Assembly: GCA_028376655.1 (NCBI GenBank)
Contig: JAONAZ010000001.1
Span: forward strand, 104,784-144,757
Reading direction: 5' to 3'
Length of the DNA: 39,974 nt
Origin: Acidimicrobiia bacterium
GTDB lineage: Bacteria > Actinomycetota > Acidimicrobiia > Actinomarinales > Actinomarinaceae
Position 1 is the stretch's first letter; each line of letters starts with the position of its first letter. The notes under the pieces are model-generated. The model saw only the letters and a program-made list of their open reading frames with translations. It ran no database searches and had not been told where the DNA came from. Positions 18,483 to 26,596 of the stretch are shown here, piece after piece. The position numbers and the translations under genes are program-made.

Positions 18483-18869
18483 CTAATTAGAAACACTCTC
18501 TGAATCTTCATTAATTTTTTTAATTAACGTGTCAGCAGCCATAGCTGCAGCATCATAAAGTGGATCCTTTCCATTAGAGTCCGTAAACTCTAATAAACTT
18601 TTATTAATCAACTCTTCAACTTGTTGTCCTTTTGCAAAAACAGTTGTTCCTTTTAGAGTGATCGCATCAACAATTATTTTTTGAGGATTTGCAGACATAG
18701 CAAGGTAAACTCTTTTTCTTCCCCATTTCGGTTGATTGGTTCCAATAGCGACAGTTAAGTTATCTCCGTGAAGTTCTTTAACTACATTCATAAAGCTGAC
18801 TGCTTGTTTTTTTCCAAGTTGCATTTGCAAAACCCACATTCCAGCAAGACCTAAAAATAATGCTCCCAT
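18483..18869 (-). CDS. gutM: GutM/SrlM-like membrane protein (glucitol operon activator family)
   Basis: Short N-terminal TM then cytoplasmic domain (MQLGKKQAVSFMNVVKELHGDNLTVAIGTNQPKWGRKRVYLAMSANPQKIIVDAITLKGTTVFAKGQQV); adjacent to srlA. True start may be ATT at 18893. Confidence 0.75.
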   Translation of the reverse strand: MGALFLGLAGMWVLQMQLGKKQAVSFMNVVKELHGDNLTVAIGTNQPKWGRKRVYLAMSANPQKIIVDAITLKGTTVFAKGQQVEELINKSLLEFTDSNGKDPLYDAAAMAADTLIKKINEDSESVSN

Positions 18870-18934
18870 TGCAATTGGTGATTCTAAAATAATGTTTTTT
18901 CCTTACTTCCTATGTCCATTTTATATGTGAACTC

Positions 18935-18962
18935 TTTTGGTTTGCAATTTTTACAACCAAAA
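18935..18962. promoter_or_regulatory. Inverted repeat upstream of the gut/srl-DRL-E1 operon, candidate operator
   Basis: TTTTGGTT-N12-AACCAAAA; not followed by a T tract in the minus orientation, followed by a TATAAA-like -10 element. Confidence 0.35.
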
Positions 18963-19014
18963 ATATCATTTATTGTGTAACCGGTCAGAGTAAAAATGGT
19001 ATAGGTAAAAGAGA

Positions 19015-19707
19015 CTATTCTTGAGTGATAATTTTTTCAAGCTCAAAGATATCTTCAATGAAAGTAACTTTCATATTTTTTGGATCTCCTGGAACAATGA
19101 CTGCTTCTCTTCCAACATATTTGGATACACATTCTGTTGTATCGACTGCTTGCCAGTTATCTATTTTTGCTAATTCATATGACTTCCATAATTCATCTGC
19201 TGGAAAAACCTGTGGGGTTTGAATTTCTACAATCGTTTCTTCTTGCCCATTCTTTGTATCTGAACTATTTTTAACTGATAAATTTTTAGAGTTGAAACCA
19301 GGTGCTGATGCTCCATTTCTTTTTGCCACATTTATTAACTCATCAAGTAAATATAAAGGCAACAATGGCCTAGCTCCATCGTGAATTAGGATTAGATCAT
19401 CTTCTGATACCTTTCCTGAATCTTTTAAATAAATGAGGCCTTGGTATTCACTTTCATGCCTTGTCTTGCCACCTACTGTTATTCCAATTAACTTCTCGGT
19501 TTCTACAAGCTCAATAACTCTATTAGTTTTTTCCCAATCCTCTTCACGAATAACAAGAAGAATTGAATCTACTAGTCCTGAGTTTTCCAAAGTTTCTAGT
19601 GGCCAGCAGAGCGCAGGTTTTCTTCCAACGGGAAAATAAACTTTGTTCTCTTCGTCTGTAAATCTATGGCTAGAACCACCAGCTAATAGGATGGCATGGG
19701 TCTTCAT
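19015..19707 (-). CDS. ispD: IspD-like cytidylyltransferase (2-C-methyl-D-erythritol 4-phosphate cytidylyltransferase family)
   Basis: HAILLAGGSSHRFTDEENKVYFPVGRKPALCWPLETLE, LILIHDGARPLLPLYLLDELI, EIQTPQVFPADELWKSYELA, TTECVSKYVGREAVIVPGDPKNMKVTFIED. Confidence 0.85.
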   Translation of the reverse strand: MKTHAILLAGGSSHRFTDEENKVYFPVGRKPALCWPLETLENSGLVDSILLVIREEDWEKTNRVIELVETEKLIGITVGGKTRHESEYQGLIYLKDSGKVSEDDLILIHDGARPLLPLYLLDELINVAKRNGASAPGFNSKNLSVKNSSDTKNGQEETIVEIQTPQVFPADELWKSYELAKIDNWQAVDTTECVSKYVGREAVIVPGDPKNMKVTFIEDIFELEKIITQE

Positions 19708-21335
19708 ATTTTTAAATCGTTTATTAAATCTTTAACTTCTTGACTGTTTTTTGTTTTAAGAATTCTAGATTTTAAATTTTCACTATCTAAAGATTTTAAT
19801 TTAATTAATTTTTCAAAAACGAAAGGAGCAGCTGAAGGAGACATACTAAACTTTCGTAATCCTAATATGTAAAGAACTAATGCTGAAACTGGATCAGAAG
19901 CCATTTCTCCACACACAGATACTTCTTTATTTTGTTCTTTGCTTACACTAAAAACATTTTCTAAAACTCTTAAAACAGCAGGATGAAGTGGATCTTGATA
20001 TTCCATTAAGTTTGGGTTCCCTCTATCTGCAGCCATAATATATTGTGTTAAATCATTCGTACCAATTGAGAAGAAATCTACATATTCTGCAAAATCTTCT
20101 ATAAGAATAGTTGAGGATGGCGTTTCAATCATGATGCCGACTTCTGGTAATTCTTTATTTAAGTTTTTAGCAATTTCTATAATTATGTTTTTACTTCTTA
20201 TGAAGTCTTCAATTGTTGAAATCATAGGGAACATAATCTTTACTCTGTTTGAGTCTCTAGACGTAAGAATTGATTCGATTTGAGATCTAAAAAGTTCCTC
20301 AATTTGTAAAGATAAACGGATACCTCTAACACCTAAAAATGGATTTTCTTCAACCGGTAAACTTAAATAATCTACTTGTTTATCTCCACCTATATCAAGA
20401 GTTCTATACGTAATTGCTCCACTAAATTTATCTTGTATTTTTTCCAATGTATCTCTTTGTTCTTCAATGGTTGGAATAGATGACCTATCTAAGTAGATAA
20501 ACTCAGATCTAAAAAGTCCAATTGAATTTAAGAAATCATGATTGAAAGACTCTATTTCTTCTCCAGAACCAACATTGATTAAAAATTCAAAATCTTGTGC
20601 TTCATATTCAGACATCGTAAAATTATTTCTAATTTCTTCTTCTTGTTTTTTACTTTTATTCATGTTTGCGATAACTTCTTTATCTGGATTTATATTTAGA
20701 TCGCCGCTCGATCCATCTAAAGCGATTAAATCATCATTCTGAATCTCTCTAATACTATCCCCAACGCCGATAACACAAGGGATGCCTAGATTTTTTGCAA
20801 CAATTACTGCATGGGAAGTTGGTCCACCATCTTTAAGAATAATACCAACTACATTTCCCATATTCATAGAGGAGGTGTCAGCAGGTGTTAAGTCATCCGC
20901 CACCAATATAGAATTTTCATTTAATTCAACAGTTACTTCTTTTTCTTGCATGGTGTTAATTAAATGTTTACCTACGGAAGTGATATCTTCAGCTCTTTGT
21001 TGAAAGTACTCATCTTCCATACTTGCAAGAATATTTGCACTGGTTTCAAAAATATTATAGACCTCTTGCACGGAGGATTCATTCTCTTCAGTAATCTGTC
21101 CTGTAATTTCTGGATCCTTAAGAATTAAAATATAAGCATCCAATACATCAGCTTCTTCATTTCTATTACTATTTTTGAAAGCTTCTATTTGTGCTTCAAA
21201 CTTTGCTGTAAGCTTTTCAGTAGCATCTTGGAATACAATTTTACTATCTGTCTTTAGGTCAATTTTATTTTGGTATACAAAGGCATTGCCAATGCAGCTA
21301 CCTATAGAGACACCTTTTCCATTAACACTTTTCAT
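19704..21335 (-). CDS. ptsI: PTS enzyme I
   Basis: Phospho-His region KDGGPTSHAVIVAKNLGIPCVIGVGD; PEP-binding GLFRSEFIYLDRSSIPTIEEQ, FLGVRGIRLSL, IGTNDLTQYIMAADRGNP, VCGEMASDP. Confidence 0.95.
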   Translation of the reverse strand: MKSVNGKGVSIGSCIGNAFVYQNKIDLKTDSKIVFQDATEKLTAKFEAQIEAFKNSNRNEEADVLDAYILILKDPEITGQITEENESSVQEVYNIFETSANILASMEDEYFQQRAEDITSVGKHLINTMQEKEVTVELNENSILVADDLTPADTSSMNMGNVVGIILKDGGPTSHAVIVAKNLGIPCVIGVGDSIREIQNDDLIALDGSSGDLNINPDKEVIANMNKSKKQEEEIRNNFTMSEYEAQDFEFLINVGSGEEIESFNHDFLNSIGLFRSEFIYLDRSSIPTIEEQRDTLEKIQDKFSGAITYRTLDIGGDKQVDYLSLPVEENPFLGVRGIRLSLQIEELFRSQIESILTSRDSNRVKIMFPMISTIEDFIRSKNIIIEIAKNLNKELPEVGIMIETPSSTILIEDFAEYVDFFSIGTNDLTQYIMAADRGNPNLMEYQDPLHPAVLRVLENVFSVSKEQNKEVSVCGEMASDPVSALVLYILGLRKFSMSPSAAPFVFEKLIKLKSLDSENLKSRILKTKNSQEVKDLINDLKI

Positions 21336-21371
21336 TATTTCTTCAAGTTACACGGAAAAAAAGGTTTTTGC

Positions 21372-21398
21372 AATGTTGGATTACTTCAAAACAACATT
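21372..21398. promoter_or_regulatory. Inverted repeat AATGTTG-N13-CAACATT between divergent ptsI and ORF155
   Basis: Perfect 7-bp arms in the short divergent intergenic region. Confidence 0.35.
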
Positions 21399-21409
21399 AT
21401 TTTTATTAT

Positions 21410-21874
21410 ATGAAATATTTACTTTTAAATTTCAAAGGTATACCAACTTATGGTTGGGTTGAGTATTCTGATAAAAATGGTCTTGAACTATCTGAACAAA
21501 TAAGTTTTAACAACTACCAGCAAATTAGTCACTTGGCCAAAAATGAAATATGTATAGTAATTGATAATCATGCTGCAGATGAACCAACTCTTTCAATCTC
21601 TCTAGAAAACATTCTTAAAGCAAAATACTCCATAACAACACAAAAAGTAACCAATGCTTTAAAAAAAATTGATGCATCAGGAAAAGTTGTAAAACATCTT
21701 GATAGAGAAAGTTACCAAAGGCTTTCAACTCCCCTTAAGGCTACTACTGATTCAATTAGTGAGTACTTTGCTGAAAATTCGTCATGGGATTTTGAAAAAT
21801 ATCTAAAGTTAAACAATCATTCATACGAAGACTATCAGACTATTGATGCTGTTTTAATCCTAGATTCAAAGTAA
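21410..21874 (+). CDS. Protein of unknown function, divergent from ptsI
   Basis: ORF with probable start at MKYLLLNFKGIPTYGWVEYS (21410); no family recognised; 3' end overlaps a convergent EamA gene by 40 nt. Confidence 0.6.
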   Translation: MKYLLLNFKGIPTYGWVEYSDKNGLELSEQISFNNYQQISHLAKNEICIVIDNHAADEPTLSISLENILKAKYSITTQKVTNALKKIDASGKVVKHLDRESYQRLSTPLKATTDSISEYFAENSSWDFEKYLKLNNHSYEDYQTIDAVLILDSK

Positions 21875-22686
21875 ATCTGACCCATACCTACAAAAAGAAC
21901 TAAAACAAAACCAACCAACTGCTTTGTCGTGAGTGTCTCATTCAGTAAAAAAGCACCTAGCATAACTCCAGTAACTGGTTCTAGATAAGAAATTGTACTA
22001 ACAGCTATAGGTTTTATTATCTTCACGACATACCAATATGTTGTAAGACCAATGCCTGTTAAAAAGAAGCCTAAGAAAATACTTACGGCAATGTTATCAA
22101 TTAACCACTCTTTTGAGTCATAGGTAAATTTAATAAGAATTAATGAAGCAACGAGTAGCTGGGAGAATGCAACTTTTAATCCTCCAAGTTGCGAACTAAA
22201 TCTTTCCCCAATAGTGATAATTAAAGACAAGCTAATAGCACTTATTAATCCATAAAGAACCCCTTCTAAAGAAGTTATGTTTGAAATATCTAATAGATAA
22301 TACAGACCAATAAAACCTACAAGTATCAAAAATACTTGATAACTTTTGGGTTTATTGCCTCGCAGGAATTCGATTAATAATACAAAAAGTGGGTATGAAA
22401 AAACTAAACCTATTCCAACAGCAATTGAGTTTAATTCAATTGATTCAAACATTGTTACCCAGTGAATTGCCAGTAATGGGCCTAGAATTAATCCTGGTTT
22501 GATTAGCTCTTTTATATTAAAATCTTTTCTTATCAACAGTGTTGCCAAGAAAAATGTCCCCAAAAATGTTCGGATACCAACTAATTCAATAGAGGTAACT
22601 TCTGATGTTCTTATTATTAACGGTATTGTTCCCCAAGAAATAGTTAATAAGATTATTCCAGAATAGGCTTTTGTTGTTGGCTTCAT
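21835..22686 (-). CDS. EamA/DMT-superfamily permease
   Basis: About 10 hydrophobic helices with duplicated EamA pattern; SYLEPVTGVMLGAFLLNETLTTKQLVGFVLVLFV. Confidence 0.87.
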   Translation of the reverse strand: MKPTTKAYSGIILLTISWGTIPLIIRTSEVTSIELVGIRTFLGTFFLATLLIRKDFNIKELIKPGLILGPLLAIHWVTMFESIELNSIAVGIGLVFSYPLFVLLIEFLRGNKPKSYQVFLILVGFIGLYYLLDISNITSLEGVLYGLISAISLSLIITIGERFSSQLGGLKVAFSQLLVASLILIKFTYDSKEWLIDNIAVSIFLGFFLTGIGLTTYWYVVKIIKPIAVSTISYLEPVTGVMLGAFLLNETLTTKQLVGFVLVLFVGMGQIYFESRIKTASIV

Positions 22687-24042
22687 TTACCCAGATTGTT
22701 TTGAGTAATTTGTAAATTGTGTATATTCCTTACTGAAATAGAGATCTACTTTACCAGTAGATCCTGATCTGTTTTTAACAATATTGATTTCTGCAACACC
22801 AGGTTTTTCAGTTGCGGGATTGTAGTAGTCATCTCTATAAATCATCATAACAATATCAGCATCTTGCTCAATTGCACCTGACTCTCTTAAGTCTCCAAGT
22901 CTTGGTCTTTTGTCTTCTCTAGCTTCTGCTGCTCTATTTAGTTGTGAAAGAGCAATAATTGGAACTTTTAATTCTCTAGCTAACCCTTTTAAGTTTCTGC
23001 TGATTTCTGCAATTTCTTGTTGTCTATTATCACCAGAATTACCTTGCATTAACTGAATATAATCAACGACTATTAAATCTAAACTCTTAGATGCTTTTAG
23101 CCTTCTTGATTTAGCTCGAATATCTGTCACAGTACTGACAGAAGCGTCATCAAAATAAAGTGGCATTGTATTTACTTTGGAAGCTGCTTCGACGACTCTT
23201 GACCATTTTTCAGGACCGAGTTGACCTTTTCGTGCATCGCCAGAAGCTACTTTTGCTTCTGAAAATAAGACTCTTTGCACTAACTCTTCTTTGGTCATTT
23301 CAAGTGAAAAGAATGCAACCGTTTTACTTTCTTTTGCTGCATTAGTCGCAATGTTTAGAGCTAAGGATGATTTACCCATACTTGGACGAGCAGCAATGAT
23401 GATTAGATTACCATCTTGTAGCCCAGCTAATGTGTTATCAAGATCTACAAAATGAGTTGCTAGGCCCGAAAGTCCTGTACCTTGATTTTCGATTTCTTCA
23501 ATTTGTTCAATAGCTTCGTTTAAGAAATCTGAAACACCTATCAAGCCATCCCCGATTGCATCATCTGATGCATTAAAAATTGACTGCTCGGACTCATCCA
23601 TAACTGATGAGATATCTTTGTCTAGTGCGTATGCAAGAAGTTCTATTCTCCCACTAGCTTTTAATAATTTTCTTCTGTTGGAGTGTTCTAATACAATCTC
23701 AATATATCTTTCAAAGTTTGCTGAGCTAGGTACATTCTCGACTAAGCGAGCTATGTATGATGCATTTAAGCTAGTTGTATTCTTACCCTTAAAAACAATT
23801 TCGGAAACTGTAACACTATCAATAGGCTTTCCAGAATCAAACAATTCCTTCATGGCATCAAATATTTTTTCATTATTTGGACTGTAGAAATCTCTTGGCT
23901 TTACTGCCTCCATCAATCTGTTTGAAGCGTCTCTTGACAAAAGTGCGCTACCTAAAAGAGCTTCTTCAGCCTCAATACTATTTGGTGGAGCTTTTCGAAC
24001 TCCAAGCGAGTCGCCGGATGAAACTGCTTCTGGTCCAGCCAT
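22687..24042 (-). CDS. dnaB: Replicative DNA helicase DnaB
   Basis: PPNSIEAEEALLGSALLS; AARPSMGKSSLALNIA Walker A; DLIVVDYIQLMQG; DLRESGAIEQDADIVMMIYRD. Confidence 0.97.
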   Translation of the reverse strand: MAGPEAVSSGDSLGVRKAPPNSIEAEEALLGSALLSRDASNRLMEAVKPRDFYSPNNEKIFDAMKELFDSGKPIDSVTVSEIVFKGKNTTSLNASYIARLVENVPSSANFERYIEIVLEHSNRRKLLKASGRIELLAYALDKDISSVMDESEQSIFNASDDAIGDGLIGVSDFLNEAIEQIEEIENQGTGLSGLATHFVDLDNTLAGLQDGNLIIIAARPSMGKSSLALNIATNAAKESKTVAFFSLEMTKEELVQRVLFSEAKVASGDARKGQLGPEKWSRVVEAASKVNTMPLYFDDASVSTVTDIRAKSRRLKASKSLDLIVVDYIQLMQGNSGDNRQQEIAEISRNLKGLARELKVPIIALSQLNRAAEAREDKRPRLGDLRESGAIEQDADIVMMIYRDDYYNPATEKPGVAEINIVKNRSGSTGKVDLYFSKEYTQFTNYSKQSG

Positions 24043-24494
24043 TATTTTGTTTCAGGAACTATTTCCAAAGTTACGTCAAAATTGACGTCTGAACTTAGTT
24101 GTATTTTTATTGTGTGTAAACCAATCTCTTTAACCTGATTCTCTACAATAACTTGCTGCTCTTCTAATTTAAATGTTGAGAATTTCTCAATCGATTCAAT
24201 TATTTGAGCATTGGTTACGGCTGCATATAGTGTTCCTTCATCAGTTGAGGTTTGAGATATAACTAAGTGCGCATCAGCTAATGCCTGTTGAATAGAATCC
24301 GCAAGTTCACTACTTTCTTCAAGTACAGCTTGCCGTTTTTGTTGCATTCTTTCAGCCATTGTTACGTTTTTAGTTGTGGCTACCATTGCCATATTCTTTG
24401 GTATTAAATAATTTCGACCATACCCTTTAGCAACATTTACTATATCGCCCTTACGACCCAACTTAGATATATCTTCTTTAAGTATTAACTTCAT
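24042..24494 (-). CDS. rplI: Ribosomal protein bL9
   Basis: MKLILKEDISKLGRKGDIVNVAKGYGRNYLIPKNMA. Confidence 0.97.
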   Translation of the reverse strand: MKLILKEDISKLGRKGDIVNVAKGYGRNYLIPKNMAMVATTKNVTMAERMQQKRQAVLEESSELADSIQQALADAHLVISQTSTDEGTLYAAVTNAQIIESIEKFSTFKLEEQQVIVENQVKEIGLHTIKIQLSSDVNFDVTLEIVPETK

Positions 24495-24781
24495 CGTCTG
24501 TTGTAGGATTGTTTGTAAGTACTTGTTGTAACGTAAGGAAGTAAAGCTAGTTCTCTAGCAACCTTTACAAGACGTGCTACTTTTGCTTGTTCTTGTTTAG
24601 TGATCCCAGTAATCAAACTTGATCGTATTTTTCCTCTATCTGATACAAATTTTTCTAATAACTTAACATCTTTATATGTAGCTCTTGAAATTTGTTCTTT
24701 TGTAACTCTTCTTGGTTTAGGTGCATCATATTTTGAAGACTTAAACTTTGGAGCTCTTTTTTGACCTTGTGCTTGTCCCAT
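24491..24781 (-). CDS. rpsR: Ribosomal protein bS18
   Basis: YKDVKLLEKFVSDRGKIRSSLITGITKQEQAKVARLVKVARELALLPYV; position between ssb and rplI. Confidence 0.95.
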   Translation of the reverse strand: MGQAQGQKRAPKFKSSKYDAPKPRRVTKEQISRATYKDVKLLEKFVSDRGKIRSSLITGITKQEQAKVARLVKVARELALLPYVTTSTYKQSYNRR

Positions 24782-24792
24782 TTACATACCTC

Positions 24793-25218
24793 CTAAAATG
24801 GTGCTTCATTCTCTTCAAAATTATCTCTAGCTTTTGGCATATCTGAAGATCCTGAAGAGCCTGAATCTACACTTGCTGTTGCCCATTTTAAAGCTGGTCC
24901 AACTTCATCAATCACAATTGAAACTTTTGATCGATTTCCACCTTGTTGATCTTCCCATGTAGAGTAATTAAGTTTTCCAACGATTATTACTCTCATACCT
25001 TTGGTTAAAGATGAACTAACGTTTTCTGCCTGTTGACCAAAAACTACGCCACTAAAGTACTGTGGATCATCGTCAACGTTTTGCCATTCACCATCTGTAA
25101 ATCTTCTTTTCTTTGGTCCCGCAAAGTTGATATCTAAAACAGACATACCTGAATTAGTTGTTCTAAGTTCGGGATCCATTGTAATGGTTCCTACTATTGT
25201 TACTGTATTATCTACCAT
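24793..25218 (-). CDS. ssb: Single-stranded DNA-binding protein
   Basis: OB-fold SSB pattern; VVFGQQAENVSSSLTKGMRVIIVGKLNYSTWED; acidic tail ending EENEAPF. Confidence 0.93.
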   Translation of the reverse strand: MVDNTVTIVGTITMDPELRTTNSGMSVLDINFAGPKKRRFTDGEWQNVDDDPQYFSGVVFGQQAENVSSSLTKGMRVIIVGKLNYSTWEDQQGGNRSKVSIVIDEVGPALKWATASVDSGSSGSSDMPKARDNFEENEAPF

Positions 25219-25228
25219 GTTCCTACCT

Positions 25229-25516
25229 CTAGCTTTCCATCTTTAAGACTTTGTGTCTAATAACATCATCAGATATTTTTAGCACTCTATCTAATTCACT
25301 TGGTACTGTTGGGGGTGCTTCGAAAGTTGTAATTGAATAGATACCTTCATTAAAAGTTTCTATTTGATAGGCTAGTTTTCTCTTTTGCCATACAGCTTGC
25401 TCTGAAATTGAACCACCATTAGTAGTAATAATTTCAGTTATACTTTTGTGGATTTCTTCAACAAGACTGTCGTCTGCTGTTGGTCTAACAATTGAGACCA
25501 AGTCATATTTAGTCAT
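25229..25516 (-). CDS. rpsF: Ribosomal protein bS6
   Basis: YDLVSIVRPTADDSLVEEIHKSITEIITTNGG..AVWQKRKLAYQIE.FNEGIY. Start set at ATG 25516 preceded by GGAG. Confidence 0.93.
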   Translation of the reverse strand: MTKYDLVSIVRPTADDSLVEEIHKSITEIITTNGGSISEQAVWQKRKLAYQIETFNEGIYSITTFEAPPTVPSELDRVLKISDDVIRHKVLKMES

Positions 25517-25587
25517 TTTTTCTCCTATGGACACTTGTACGTGGCTTCTTTTGAAGCAGGTACTTACAATTTAATACTAGAAATGGC

Positions 25588-26451
25588 TTATGACAGAATT
25601 TTTTTAATTTCTTTTTTCCATTCTTCAAGGGATTCTTGCAAATCTGCCCCCATGGCATAAGAATGATTTTCTGTTGGAAATTTTTTATTTTGTACTTCTG
25701 ACTTATAACTCTTGAGTGCTTCTACGGTATCCTCATATTGTTTGGAGTACCTTTTCACAAATTTAGCATCTACATATTCCTTTGATTTCATTCCTAATAT
25801 GTCATGTAAGACAAGTACTTGTCCATCTGTTGATTTTCCAGCACCAATTCCTATTGTTGGTATTTCAAGTGCTTCAGATATAGATTCAGCAACTATAGAT
25901 GGAACACCTTCAAGGACCATTGAAAAACAGCCTAGTTCTTGTATGAGAAGTGCATCTTCAAACAATTTCTTTGCTAGCTCGAGAGTTTTACCTTGTACTT
26001 TGTAGCCTCCCATCATATTTTTAGACTGGGGAGTTAGTCCTAAGTGACCCATCACTGGTATTTCTGCATTTACCAAAGCTTGAATAGTCTCTCTTCTCTT
26101 TGATCCGCCTTCAACTTTAACGGCATCAGCTTTTCCTATTTGAATAAACTTAGCTGCATTTCTCAATGTGTCCGCTAAATCTACGTGATAGGACATATAT
26201 GGCATATCTGCAACTACGAGGGGCTTAGGTTTTGCATTAGTTACAGCTTTTACATGATGCAACATTTCTTCAACCGTGACAGAAAGAGTATCTTCATGAC
26301 CTAAGACAACTTGAGCAAGTGAGTCTCCAACTAAAATGATATCAATATCTGCTTCTGAGGCTGCTTTTGCTGAGGGATAATCATATGCAGTAACCATAGA
26401 GATGATTTCTTTATTTTTTAAATTTACAATATAAGGTACTGTTTTTTTCAC
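25588..26451 (-). CDS. panB: 3-methyl-2-oxobutanoate hydroxymethyltransferase
   Basis: ISMVTAYDYPSAKAASEADIDIILVGDSLAQVVLGHEDTLSVTVEEMLHH; VMGHLGLTPQS; IGIGAGKSTDGQVLVLHDILG. Confidence 0.96.
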   Translation of the reverse strand: MKKTVPYIVNLKNKEIISMVTAYDYPSAKAASEADIDIILVGDSLAQVVLGHEDTLSVTVEEMLHHVKAVTNAKPKPLVVADMPYMSYHVDLADTLRNAAKFIQIGKADAVKVEGGSKRRETIQALVNAEIPVMGHLGLTPQSKNMMGGYKVQGKTLELAKKLFEDALLIQELGCFSMVLEGVPSIVAESISEALEIPTIGIGAGKSTDGQVLVLHDILGMKSKEYVDAKFVKRYSKQYEDTVEALKSYKSEVQNKKFPTENHSYAMGADLQESLEEWKKEIKKILS

Positions 26452-26596
26452 TTTTTCCTCTCTCCGCTTTAAAAGTCGAAGGATTATTCTAATTTTATTA
26501 TTTTTGTCTAATTAAGCAACTCTTTATTTACAAACTAAAGCAATTATTATTTTTTGTAGTTTACGATACGAATTATTATCCAATAACATTCTTTAT

